Source of the DNA: Bacteroidota bacterium
Lineage (GTDB): Bacteria; Bacteroidota; Bacteroidia; B-17B0; Aurantibacillaceae
Reading direction: 5' to 3'
Length of the DNA: 64,000 nt
Assembly: GCA_025363015.1 (NCBI GenBank)
Contig: JANYEQ010000035.1
Coordinates: forward strand, 25,579-89,578
In this document: positions 42,117-50,559 of the stretch, piece by piece
How the letters are laid out: the number at the start of each line of letters is the position of its first letter
Numbering within the stretch: the stretch's first letter is position 1
The notes under the pieces: generated by a model
What the model saw: the letters and a program-made list of their open reading frames with translations, nothing else
Told to the model about the DNA's origin: nothing
Database searches by the model: none
Translations under genes and position numbers: made by a program

Positions 42117-42545
42117 ATGAAAAAAATTATTTTAGCCCTATCGTTTGTTGTTTCAACAGTTTGTTTTAACCAAGCTACTGCACAATGCGATACCATTGCA
42201 AATATTTGTGCTAAGCATATCATTTCTACCTTCATATCTGATGGGCAGCAATACCGCGCTTTATTATTAAACTCAGAAGAAACAGCTGAGTTTCATACCA
42301 CTTTTTTTGGCGAAACAACTTACCGTATTGCCGCTTGTAGTGGTACTAATGATGGTAATTTAGTATTTAATATTTATGACCAAGACCGCCATTTATTATT
42401 TACAAACCGTAATCAAAAAAATGCACCATTTTGGGATTTTAAAGTAAAATCAACTTTAGAAACCATTATTGAAGCTCAATTAGATGCCAATAAAAACCCT
42501 GGCTCAGGTTGCGCTGTAATTTTAATAGGCTTTAAACAAAAGTAA
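42117..42545 (+). CDS. Small secreted protein, unknown function
   Basis: Signal peptide MKKIILALSFVVSTVCFNQATAQ, then a 119-residue beta-rich domain with four cysteines (QCDTIANICAKH, AACSGTND, GSGCAVIL) likely forming disulfides. The block TYRIAACSGTNDGNLVFNIYDQDRHLLFTN resembles pre-peptidase-like beta sandwiches, but I cannot assign a family. It lies 17 nt after the lipoprotein gene and is followed at once by a strong terminator, so the pair forms one operon. Confidence 0.72.
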   Translation: MKKIILALSFVVSTVCFNQATAQCDTIANICAKHIISTFISDGQQYRALLLNSEETAEFHTTFFGETTYRIAACSGTNDGNLVFNIYDQDRHLLFTNRNQKNAPFWDFKVKSTLETIIEAQLDANKNPGSGCAVILIGFKQK

Positions 42546-42566
42546 CTTTTACAAAATAAATTAAAT

Positions 42567-42598
42567 AAAAAAGCGTTTCAAATTGAAACGCTTTTTTT
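42567..42598 (+). terminator. Intrinsic terminator
   Basis: AAAAAAGCGTTTC, loop AAATT, GAAACGCTTTTTTT: a perfect stem with a T run. It lies 29 nt before the next ATG. Confidence 0.95.
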
Positions 42599-42615
42599 AA
42601 TTACAGCTATTTTGC

Positions 42616-42623
42616 TACTTTTG
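42616..42623 (+). promoter_or_regulatory. -7 promoter box (TACTTTTG), predicts leaderless mRNA
   Basis: TACTTTTG fits TAnnTTTG and ends 4 nt before the ATG at 42628. The preceding terminator leaves only 29 nt for a promoter, which supports it. Confidence 0.6.
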
Positions 42624-42627
42624 CGCC

Positions 42628-43839
42628 ATGATAAAACACTTATTTTTGTTTTTTTGGTTGGTAATTTTTTTTGCAAGCTGTAGTAATGCCACTGCTACTA
42701 AAAATAACCAAACACAACTAGTAGCCATAAAAAAAGATAGTCTAACACTTAAAAAAGATACTTTTACAACAACTACAAACTCGCCAACACTAAATGTAAA
42801 TAATAAGTTTAACAACATTACCGCTGTGTTATGCGGCGATAAAGCACAAGCCAACGATTTAAATTATTTATTTGATACCCTTGCCTGGGCAAAACACGTA
42901 ACATTTATTGATAGTAGTTGGAAAAAGTTAGAGCGTAACCGCCTGCAGGCCATGAAAAAATGGGGACGAAAAGAGTTTGAAACATCAAACATCCAATCTA
43001 CCACCGTTTTTTATCCCTTTAGTGGACCCGATTATTTAACGGCAAATGCTTTTTTTCCAAATGCTGATCAATACATTATGTTGGGTTTAGAGCCAGTAGG
43101 TAAGTTACCCGAACTTAGTACCTTTAAAGCAGGCGAGGCTTTGGATTATGAACAAGATTTTAAAAAATCATTAGGCGATATTTTTTCTAAAAGTTATTTC
43201 ATAACGCAAAAAATGCTAAAAGATTTTCAATCACAAAAAGTAAACGGCCTATTGCCAGTATTAGCATTTTTTATAAAAAAATCGGGTAACCAAATTTTAA
43301 ATATAAACTATTTAATACGTTATAAGCAAGATAGTGTAAGCGAAGTAAGTTACGAGTTTAAAAGTGCAGAATATAAACCCTTTGGTGTTAAAATTGATTT
43401 TTTACAAGAAGGTAAACAAAAATCGGTGTATTATTTTAAGTATGATGTAAGTAATAAATTATTTAACGACACTACTATTTTTTATAAATACATAAAAAGT
43501 AAAACCAATAATTGTATTACGTATATTAAAAGCGCGTCGTATCTATTACATGCAAATTTTATGGCAAATATGCGTAACTTAATTTTAAAAAATTCGGCTA
43601 CAATTATACAAGATGATACGGGCATACCTTTTAAATATTTTGAAGAAGGTAAAAAATTTAATATAAAACTATATGGTCAGTACTCGCAACCCGTTAAAGA
43701 TTTTCCATATTTAATTCTGCAAAAACCTTTAAAGGAAGCCTTTCACAGAGACAGTTTAACGGTAGGCAAACTACCTTTTCATTTAGGTTACCATTGGCAA
43801 AGTAAAAAAGATGTAATTATTTTTGCGAAAAAAAAATAA
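42628..43839 (+). CDS. Putative lipoprotein, unknown function
   Basis: Lipoprotein signal MIKHLFLFFWLVIFFASC with the modified Cys at 18, then a Thr/Lys/Asn linker and about 350 residues of unknown fold. Blocks YPFSGPDYLTANAFFPNADQYIMLGLEPVGKLP and SFKSYFITQKMLKDFQ-like stretches suggest a Bacteroidota-conserved extracytoplasmic family that I cannot name. It has its own promoter directly after the previous terminator, with the TAnnTTTG box 4 nt from the ATG. nadE follows by 37 nt in the same direction and could share the transcript. Confidence 0.75.
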   Translation: MIKHLFLFFWLVIFFASCSNATATKNNQTQLVAIKKDSLTLKKDTFTTTTNSPTLNVNNKFNNITAVLCGDKAQANDLNYLFDTLAWAKHVTFIDSSWKKLERNRLQAMKKWGRKEFETSNIQSTTVFYPFSGPDYLTANAFFPNADQYIMLGLEPVGKLPELSTFKAGEALDYEQDFKKSLGDIFSKSYFITQKMLKDFQSQKVNGLLPVLAFFIKKSGNQILNINYLIRYKQDSVSEVSYEFKSAEYKPFGVKIDFLQEGKQKSVYYFKYDVSNKLFNDTTIFYKYIKSKTNNCITYIKSASYLLHANFMANMRNLILKNSATIIQDDTGIPFKYFEEGKKFNIKLYGQYSQPVKDFPYLILQKPLKEAFHRDSLTVGKLPFHLGYHWQSKKDVIIFAKKK

Positions 43840-43876
43840 ATTTAAAAACATATAACGATGTGACTAAAAAAAGGCA

Positions 43877-44662
43877 ATGAATTCTAAATTAGTAATAACT
43901 CATATTGTAAATTGGTTACAAAACTATAGCACTGCCTCAAACACTAATGGTTTTGTAATTGGCATTAGTGGAGGTATTGATAGCGCCGTTACAAGCACCC
44001 TTTGTGCCTTAACAGGCAAGCAAGTAATAGTTTTAAACATGCCTATTAGGCAATTTAAAACTGAGTTGGATAGAAGTACCGAACATATTGCTTGGCTTAA
44101 AGCCAAATTTACCAACGTGCAAAGTCAAACCGTAGATTTAACAGCTAGCTTAGAAGTATTTGAAAAAACACTACCACCAAACATTACAAATGATTTTTTA
44201 AGTATGGCCAATACCCGTGCCAGATTAAGAATGACAAGCCTTTATGCTTTTGCCACTACTCATAAATTATTAGTGGCAGGTACTGGCAATAAAGTAGAAG
44301 ATTTTGGAGTTGGCTTTTTTACAAAATATGGCGATGGTGGTGTGGACATAAGCCCTATTGCCGATTTATACAAAACAGAAGTTTACCAATTAGCCAAGGA
44401 ATTAGGTATTGTATCAACTATACAAACGGCAAAACCTACCGATGGTTTATTTGCTGATGGCCGAACTGATGAAGACCAAATTGGCGCCACCTACCCTGAA
44501 TTAGAGTGGGCCATGGAATATCTTGCCAATAAACACACTTACGAATTAAACCCAAGGCAAAAAACGGTAATAAATATTTACACTCATCGCCACCATGCAA
44601 ATAAGCATAAAATGGATGCGATACCTGTATGCCTAATTCCTGAGGAGTTAAAGAGTATTTAA
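43877..44662 (+). CDS. nadE: NAD(+) synthetase (ammonia-dependent type)
   Basis: Last step of NAD synthesis: amidation of deamido-NAD. The ATP pyrophosphatase loop GISGGIDSAVTS lies at 28-39, and the family blocks NTRARLRMTSLYAFATTH, GTGNKVEDFGVGFFTKYGDGGVDISPIADLYKTEVYQLAKELG and PTDGLFADGRTDEDQIGATYPELEWAM are complete. At 261 residues it has no glutaminase domain, so it uses ammonia. Its last 15 bases overlap the convergent aminotransferase. Confidence 0.96.
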   Translation: MNSKLVITHIVNWLQNYSTASNTNGFVIGISGGIDSAVTSTLCALTGKQVIVLNMPIRQFKTELDRSTEHIAWLKAKFTNVQSQTVDLTASLEVFEKTLPPNITNDFLSMANTRARLRMTSLYAFATTHKLLVAGTGNKVEDFGVGFFTKYGDGGVDISPIADLYKTEVYQLAKELGIVSTIQTAKPTDGLFADGRTDEDQIGATYPELEWAMEYLANKHTYELNPRQKTVINIYTHRHHANKHKMDAIPVCLIPEELKSI

Positions 44663-45838
44663 TACTTGTAAAATTTTACTGATTGCTAACTCTAGTTCAC
44701 TATTACTAATAATTAATGGAGGCGATAGTCGCATAGCTGTTGAACAAAATAAAAACCAATCGGTAATAATACCATTTTGTAAACAGGCTTTTATAATTTT
44801 AAAATTTAAAGTTTCATCGCCAAAATCAATAGCGCCAAGGGCACCTTTTATTCTGATATGTTTTATTAAAGGATGTTTTAATTGATTTAAAATAATAAAC
44901 TCTATTTCTTTAGCTCTTAAATAAAGTTGTTGGCTTGTAATTATTTCTAGTGTTGCTTGTGCGGCAGCTACGCAAACGGCATTGCCTCCAAAGGTATTAA
45001 TATGACCTAATACAGGATTATTGCTTAGGCAACTCATTAAGGATTGCGAAGCAATAAATGCACCAATAGGTAAACCACCACCCATCCCTTTTGCAACTAC
45101 TAAAATATCGGGTACAAGGTTGTAATGTTCAAACGCAAATAAAGTTCCCGTTCGGCCAAAACCTGTTTGTATTTCATCCACAATTAACAAAACACAATGC
45201 TCGTTACATTTTTTTTGTAGAGCCGTTATAAATTCTGGTACTGCTTCTATAACCCCCGCCTCGCCTTGTATTAACTCAATAATTACAGCTGCTGTTTTTG
45301 ATGTTATTTGATTTAAATCGGGTATAGCGTTAAACGGTAAATGTTTTATATTAGGTAATAAAGGGCGGTAACTTTGTTTAAAAAACTCGCTACCCATAAG
45401 GCTTAAAGCACCCTGTGTGCTACCGTGGTAAGCATTTGTAAAGCTAATTAATTCGCTTCGGTTGGTAACACGTTTTGCTAATTTTACGGCACCCTCTACG
45501 GCTTCGCTTCCGCTAGTAGTAAAGTAAACAGAATTTAGCGTAGGAGGTAATAAATCGGTTAAGGCTTTTGCATATTTAACTTGCGGGCTTTGGTTAAACT
45601 CGCCATATACCATTAAGTGCATAAACTTTTGCGATTGTATATTAATGGCCTCTACTACTTTTGGATGGCAATGCCCCACGTTACTTACCGAAATACCACT
45701 AATTACATCTAAATACTGTTTGCCATTTACATCGGTTAATGTGCAGCCACTGGCAGTTACAATATTAACATCGACCCCTAACAAAGGCGTATCGCTGGTT
45801 TGCGCAACGTGTTGTAAAAATAATTGGCGTTGGTTCAT
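44648..45838 (-). CDS. Class III aminotransferase (acetylornithine/ornithine type)
   Basis: PLP enzyme of the class III family. Seen: GVDVNIVTASGCTLTDVNGKQYLDVISGISVSNVGHCHPKV near the N terminus, YFTTSGSEAVEGAVKLAKRVT (phosphate site), LIVDEIQTGFGRTGTLFAFEHY, and the PLP-lysine block LVVAKGMGGGLPIGAFIAS. Length 396 suits acetylornithine, succinylornithine or ornithine aminotransferase; Bacteroidota often carry such a copy outside arg operons, so the substrate is open. It is convergent with nadE and 15 nt after ribD, which is upstream in the same direction. Confidence 0.88.
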   Translation of the reverse strand: MNQRQLFLQHVAQTSDTPLLGVDVNIVTASGCTLTDVNGKQYLDVISGISVSNVGHCHPKVVEAINIQSQKFMHLMVYGEFNQSPQVKYAKALTDLLPPTLNSVYFTTSGSEAVEGAVKLAKRVTNRSELISFTNAYHGSTQGALSLMGSEFFKQSYRPLLPNIKHLPFNAIPDLNQITSKTAAVIIELIQGEAGVIEAVPEFITALQKKCNEHCVLLIVDEIQTGFGRTGTLFAFEHYNLVPDILVVAKGMGGGLPIGAFIASQSLMSCLSNNPVLGHINTFGGNAVCVAAAQATLEIITSQQLYLRAKEIEFIILNQLKHPLIKHIRIKGALGAIDFGDETLNFKIIKACLQNGIITDWFLFCSTAMRLSPPLIISNSELELAISKILQVLNTL

Positions 45839-45853
45839 TTATTAACTGCTAAA

Positions 45854-46843
45854 TTATAAATTAATTGGTATTATGGGTGCTTTTACACCATTACCAAATT
45901 TTAAAGTTTTATGTGTGTAAACAATTACTTCGTCAAATAATTTTTGTTGTATTAAACTATTTAGCAAAAAAGCACCACCTTCTACAATTACACTTTGTAT
46001 TTTTAAATTGTATAAGGCATTAAAAATTTGCGGTAACACATTTTTTGTAAAATCTAATTTAATATATTCAATAGTATGGTTTACTTCCGTTTTTATACTA
46101 TTAAATACAATGGTTTTAGCCTCTTTATTATAAATATTAAAGTTGGTGGGCACTTCTAAATTTTTATCAATAAAAATACGAATTGGGTTTTTACCATTAA
46201 CCAATCGAGTGGTTAAGGTTGAATTATCATTTAAAACGGTATTTTTTCCTACAATTATTGCCATTTCATTAGCGCGTAATGTGTGCGATTGTAGTTGTTG
46301 TTCGTCATCACCAATTCTATTATCCGCTCTGTTTTTTGGTAAGGGAAGTTTACTTATAAAACCATCGGCTGTTTGCGCCCATTTTAAAATAATGTAAGGG
46401 CGTTTTTTTTCAAAAAATGTAAAAAAACGTTTGTTTAATTTTTGCCCTTCTTTTTCTAAAATACCTGTTATTACTTCAATACCCGCATTTTTTAAGTTGG
46501 CAATGCCTTTTCCTGCTACTACGGGGTTAGGATCTAAATTACAAACTACTACTTTTTTAAATCCTTTGTTAATAATTAAATCTGCACAAGGCGGGGTTTT
46601 ACCAAAGTGGCAACAGGGTTCTAACGTCACGTAAATGGTGCAATCTTGTGGATTAATACTACTACTTAAATTAGTAATGGCATTTACTTCGGCATGGGCT
46701 TCGCCATATTTTTGGTGATAGCCTTGGGCAACAATAACATTATTTTTTACAATAACGCAACCTACCATAGGGTTTGGTGCTACATAACCTAAGCCTTGTT
46801 TAGCAAGGTTAAGGGCAATTTGTATAAAATTATCATGTAGCAT
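45854..46843 (-). CDS. ribD: Riboflavin biosynthesis deaminase/reductase
   Basis: Second and third steps of riboflavin synthesis. The N-terminal cytidine-deaminase-like domain holds the zinc site HAEVNAI (49-55) and LEPCCHFGKTPPCADLI; the C-terminal reductase domain begins RPYIILKWAQTADGFIS. It ends SVIVEGGAFLLNSLIQQKLFDEVIVYTH, all typical of RibD. Length 329 is slightly short of the E. coli 367 but no domain is missing. It lies upstream of the aminotransferase with a 15-nt gap. Confidence 0.95.
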   Translation of the reverse strand: MLHDNFIQIALNLAKQGLGYVAPNPMVGCVIVKNNVIVAQGYHQKYGEAHAEVNAITNLSSSINPQDCTIYVTLEPCCHFGKTPPCADLIINKGFKKVVVCNLDPNPVVAGKGIANLKNAGIEVITGILEKEGQKLNKRFFTFFEKKRPYIILKWAQTADGFISKLPLPKNRADNRIGDDEQQLQSHTLRANEMAIIVGKNTVLNDNSTLTTRLVNGKNPIRIFIDKNLEVPTNFNIYNKEAKTIVFNSIKTEVNHTIEYIKLDFTKNVLPQIFNALYNLKIQSVIVEGGAFLLNSLIQQKLFDEVIVYTHKTLKFGNGVKAPIIPINL

Positions 46844-46903
46844 TATTCTTTTTAAAACTCGGTATAATTTTTTAAATTTACACTCTATAAAATTACAAAT
46901 AAA

Positions 46904-48256
46904 ATGTTCGATAATTTAAGCGATAAACTAGATAGAGCCCTTAAAACATTAAAAGGGCAAGGTAAAATAACCGAAATTAACGTGGCCGAAACGTTAAAAG
47001 AAGTGCGTAAAGCACTATTAGATGCCGATGTTAACTACAAAGTAGCCAAAACATTTACCGATACCGTTAAAGAAAAAGCCTTAGGACAAAATGTTTTAAC
47101 ATCTGTTTCGCCAGGGCAATTATTAGTAAAATTAACGCACGATGAGCTGGCCCAATTAATGGGAGGCACTAAAGAAGATATTTATTTGGGTGGCAACCCA
47201 ACCATTATTTTAATGAGTGGCTTACAAGGTAGCGGTAAAACCACGTTTACTGGTAAGTTAGCCAATTACTTAAAAACTAAAAAAGGTAAAAATCCTTTAA
47301 TGGTAGCTTGCGACGTGTATCGCCCAGCAGCTATTGAACAATTACAGGTATTGGGGCAACAAATAGGTGTAGAAGTTTTTGCTAATAAAGAAGAAAAAAA
47401 TCCAATAAAAATTGCCGAAGCTGCAATTAAACAGGCCAAAGAAAACGGTAATAGTGTAGTGTTGATTGATACTGCTGGTCGTTTAGCCATTGACGAGCAA
47501 ATGATGAACGAAATTACCGAACTTAAAAAGGCGGTAAAACCTAACGAAATTTTATTTGTAGTAGATAGTATGACCGGGCAAGATGCCGTTAATACTGCAA
47601 AAACCTTTAACGACCGCTTAGATTTTGATGGCGTAATTTTAACCAAATTAGATGGCGATACCCGTGGTGGTGCGGCTTTATCTATTAAAAGTATTGTAAA
47701 CAAACCTATTAAATTTATTGGTACTGGCGAAAAAATGGAAGCCCTGGATGTGTTTTATCCAGAACGTATGGCCGACCGTATTTTAGGCATGGGCGACGTT
47801 GTAACCTTAGTAGAGCGTGCACAAGAACAATTTAATGAAGAAGAAGCCCGCAAACTCAACAAAAAAATTGCTACTAATAAATTTGATTTTAACGACTTTT
47901 TAGCCCAACTACAACAAATTAAAAAAATGGGTAATGTTAAAGATTTAATGGGCATGATACCAGGCGTGGGCAAAGCGGTAAAAGATATGGACATTAAAGA
48001 CGATGCCTTTAAAGGCATTGAAGCCATTATTCAAAGCATGACTCCTGCCGAACGTAGCAAACCAGAATTAATGAACGGTAGCCGCCGTCAGCGACTGGCA
48101 AAAGGTAGTGGGCAAGGTATACAAGAAGTAAATAAGCTTTTAAAGCAATTTGAAGATACCCGCAAGATGATGCGAATGATGAACGATAAAAATGCCATGG
48201 CAAAAATGATGCGCAGCATGCCAAAAGGCATGACGGGTGGAATGCCTAAAATGTAA
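46904..48256 (+). CDS. ffh: Signal recognition particle protein Ffh
   Basis: SRP54 GTPase that binds signal sequences and 4.5S RNA and docks with FtsY. N domain about 1-90; G domain with GLQGSGKTTFTGKLA (106-120), DVYRPAAIEQLQ, DTAGRLAID and TKLDGDTRGGAALS; M domain from about 300 with IPGVGKAVKDM, RRQRLAKGSGQGIQEVNKLLKQFEDTRKMMRMM and a methionine-rich tail (MAKMMRSMPKGMTGGMPKM). Length 450 is standard. A 2-hydroxyacid dehydrogenase follows 24 nt downstream. Confidence 0.98.
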   Translation: MFDNLSDKLDRALKTLKGQGKITEINVAETLKEVRKALLDADVNYKVAKTFTDTVKEKALGQNVLTSVSPGQLLVKLTHDELAQLMGGTKEDIYLGGNPTIILMSGLQGSGKTTFTGKLANYLKTKKGKNPLMVACDVYRPAAIEQLQVLGQQIGVEVFANKEEKNPIKIAEAAIKQAKENGNSVVLIDTAGRLAIDEQMMNEITELKKAVKPNEILFVVDSMTGQDAVNTAKTFNDRLDFDGVILTKLDGDTRGGAALSIKSIVNKPIKFIGTGEKMEALDVFYPERMADRILGMGDVVTLVERAQEQFNEEEARKLNKKIATNKFDFNDFLAQLQQIKKMGNVKDLMGMIPGVGKAVKDMDIKDDAFKGIEAIIQSMTPAERSKPELMNGSRRQRLAKGSGQGIQEVNKLLKQFEDTRKMMRMMNDKNAMAKMMRSMPKGMTGGMPKM

Positions 48257-48280
48257 TTAATTTTAGGAAACTAATAATTT

Positions 48281-49225
48281 ATGCGAATTTTAATTGCCGA
48301 TGAAAATCATCCCATTTTACAGCAAACATTAGTTAATGCAGGTTTTGAATGCGATTTATTTTATGATAAATCGGTTGCTGAATTACAAATACTTTTGCCA
48401 AATTACCACGGCCTTGTAATAAGAAGCAAATTTAAACTTACACAACCATTACTTAACACGTGTACGCACTTAAAATGTATTGGTAGAGTAGGAGCCGGCA
48501 TGGAAAATATTGATGTAGTGTATGCCTCACAAAAAAACATACACTGTGTAAATGCCCCAGAGGGCAATAAAGATGCAGTTGGCGAGCATGCCTTAGGAAT
48601 GTTGTTAATGCTTTTAAATAATTTAAAAAAAGCAGATGCTGAAGTTCGCAATGGCATTTGGTTAAGGGCTGAAAATAGAGGTTACGAATTAAGTGGTAAA
48701 ACCATTGGTATTATTGGCTTTGGGCACATGGGCAGTAGCTTTGCACAAAAACTACAAGGCTTTAATTGTACTGTTTTTGCTCACGATAAATACAAAACAG
48801 GCTTTGGTACTAATTTTGTAAAAGAAGCAAGTAGTGAGCAAATTTTTGAAACTGCGGATATTATTAGCCTACACGTACCTTTAACTACCGAAACAGAATT
48901 TATGATAAATGAAAATTTCATCAATCAATTTAAAAAACCAATTTATATAATAAACACGGCTCGAGGCAAATGCTTAAATACCTCCCATTTAGTAGAGGCT
49001 ATTGAACAAAATAAAGTAGTAGGTGCGTGTTTAGACGTGTTAGAATACGAAACAACTTCGTTTGAAAATATTAATAAAACAACACTACCGCCCCCTTTTA
49101 ATTATTTAATACAGAGTAACAAGGTAATTTTAAGCCCGCACATTGCTGGCTGGACGCATGAAAGCAACTATAAAATGAGTTTGATAGTAGCGCAAAAAAT
49201 GATAGAAGTTTTAAAAAGCGCTTAA
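48281..49225 (+). CDS. D-isomer-specific 2-hydroxyacid dehydrogenase
   Basis: NAD-dependent 2-hydroxyacid dehydrogenase family, close in form to D-3-phosphoglycerate dehydrogenase. Substrate side: GLVIRSKFKLTQPLLN, IGRVGAGMENIDVVYASQ; NAD domain: KTIGIIGFGHMGSSFAQKL (glycine-rich loop), INTARGKCLNTSHLVEAIEQ, and the catalytic HIAGWTHESNYKM with the His-Glu relay. At 314 residues it lacks the ACT domain of long SerA forms. Substrate is probably 3-phosphoglycerate or a related acid, but this is not decided by sequence. It follows ffh in the same direction. Confidence 0.85.
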   Translation: MRILIADENHPILQQTLVNAGFECDLFYDKSVAELQILLPNYHGLVIRSKFKLTQPLLNTCTHLKCIGRVGAGMENIDVVYASQKNIHCVNAPEGNKDAVGEHALGMLLMLLNNLKKADAEVRNGIWLRAENRGYELSGKTIGIIGFGHMGSSFAQKLQGFNCTVFAHDKYKTGFGTNFVKEASSEQIFETADIISLHVPLTTETEFMINENFINQFKKPIYIINTARGKCLNTSHLVEAIEQNKVVGACLDVLEYETTSFENINKTTLPPPFNYLIQSNKVILSPHIAGWTHESNYKMSLIVAQKMIEVLKSA

Positions 49226-49261
49226 AAACAATAAATATTTTTTTAATTAAATTAATTTTAC

Positions 49262-49269
49262 TACATTTG
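49262..49269 (+). promoter_or_regulatory. -7 promoter box of tRNA-Arg
   Basis: TACATTTG matches TAnnTTTG exactly, 15 nt before the tRNA 5' end. Confidence 0.6.
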
Positions 49270-49284
49270 CAGTCCAAAATTATT

Positions 49285-49361
49285 GGCTTCGTAGCTCAAC
49301 TGAATAGAGCACCTCACTACGGATGAGGAGGTTAGGGGTTTGAATCCCTTCGAGGTCACCA
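49285..49361 (+). tRNA. tRNA-Arg (anticodon ACG)
   Basis: Acceptor arms GGCTTCG and CGAGGTC pair with two G-T wobbles; D arm GCTCAACTGAATAGAGC; anticodon stem CCTCA/TGAGG encloses the loop CTACGGA with anticodon ACG; T arm AGGGGTTTGAATCCCTT. The 3' CCA is encoded. With A34 changed to inosine by TadA it reads CGU, CGC and CGA. A terminator hairpin follows at once. Confidence 0.96.
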
Positions 49362-49363
49362 AG

Positions 49364-49404
49364 TGGGACTGTTTAGAAAATTCTAATTCAGTCCCATTTT
49401 TTTT
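49364..49404 (+). terminator. Terminator of tRNA-Arg
   Basis: TGGGACTG pairs with CAGTCCCA around an AT-rich loop, followed by TTTTTTTT. Confidence 0.92.
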
Positions 49405-49583
49405 AGTCCAAAAGCATTAATTTTACTGCATATTTTAAAAGTATGCTCATCATATTAGTGGTTCAATATTGATTATTTTCAAAAATTAATTTTTCAGGAA
49501 AAACCGAACCAATAATTTGTTGTTTTACCCGAAAAGTGTCTCTAATATACTCACTCGTAGGGAGGATTTTTTTTGGCTTTAAA

Positions 49584-50537
49584 TTATTCTTTTATTAGTT
49601 TATAAACAAAAACACCATCGTTATTATTCATTTTTAAAAAATAAACGCCATTAGCAAAATTATTAATATCAATTTGGGTTTCATTAGTAGTTATTTCTTT
49701 TTTTAATACTAATTCACCTAAAATAGTTGTTAGTTCTATCTGATTATTTATTTCATCTTTAGTGTTAAGTTTTATAATAAAATTTCCAGTTGTTGGATTT
49801 GGGAAAATATTTATTTTATTTTTTTTCTTTTTTAAATTTTCTTCAACTGATGTAACCAAACAACTTGGGTTGAATATAAAGCTATTAGATTTATAAAAAC
49901 AACTAAGATTATAAGTATAAGGGTATGATGGTGGAGTAAGAATTGGCCATGAAGCATAAGCGAGATTGTATAAAAAACCTTGATTTGCTCCTATACCTTG
50001 ATACCATGTAATAAACAAATTTAAACCATAAGGAGTATAACCGCTGGCACTTGTAAAGGTATATGCTGTATGTAAACCAGTTATGTAGGGAACTGTCGTA
50101 GTTGAAATGCTATTTAACCGCATTTTTGGTATAGTCGCTAATGCTCCATATCCCGCTGTAGGTGTTTTTATAGTGAAAGTATCTCCAACATTCAAATTAA
50201 AATCATATAAAACAAATTCAGATGTATCATTTCCGAAAATTGTACCTAAGGGGTATTTAAAATAAATTTTTTTACTAAACTCACGGTAAAAGCAAAAAAA
50301 AGCTGGAGAATTTGTGCCAGAAAAAACACCATAAAGTTTATGATAAATAATACCATTTTTTAAACTATCGCCATGTTGTACAATCTGTTGCGGTTGATTA
50401 TCTGTTAAGTAATTGCAAGGAGAACTACAATACTTATTTACTACCCAAGTTGCGCTATCATTTGGAAACGGAATGTATGCTTGAGCAATTACTAGCTTAG
50501 TAAAAAATAAAAGCAGTATTAAATAAATATTTTTCAT
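49584..50537 (-). CDS. Secreted T9SS cargo protein
   Basis: Signal peptide (MKNIYLILLLFFTKLVIAQ), a middle region of about 210 residues that I do not recognise (AYIPFPNDSATWVVNKYCSSPCNYLTDNQ at its start, with FYREFSKKIYFKYPLGTIFG), and a C-terminal type A sorting domain (NKINIFPNPTTGNFIIKL ... NGVYFLKMNNNDGVFVYKLIKE). It should be secreted by T9SS. It ends the minus-strand run after the M13 peptidase (22 nt gap) and may be transcribed with it. Confidence 0.85.
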   Translation of the reverse strand: MKNIYLILLLFFTKLVIAQAYIPFPNDSATWVVNKYCSSPCNYLTDNQPQQIVQHGDSLKNGIIYHKLYGVFSGTNSPAFFCFYREFSKKIYFKYPLGTIFGNDTSEFVLYDFNLNVGDTFTIKTPTAGYGALATIPKMRLNSISTTTVPYITGLHTAYTFTSASGYTPYGLNLFITWYQGIGANQGFLYNLAYASWPILTPPSYPYTYNLSCFYKSNSFIFNPSCLVTSVEENLKKKKNKINIFPNPTTGNFIIKLNTKDEINNQIELTTILGELVLKKEITTNETQIDINNFANGVYFLKMNNNDGVFVYKLIKE

Positions 50538-50559
50538 GAGTTTTTTTAGTATTTATTTT

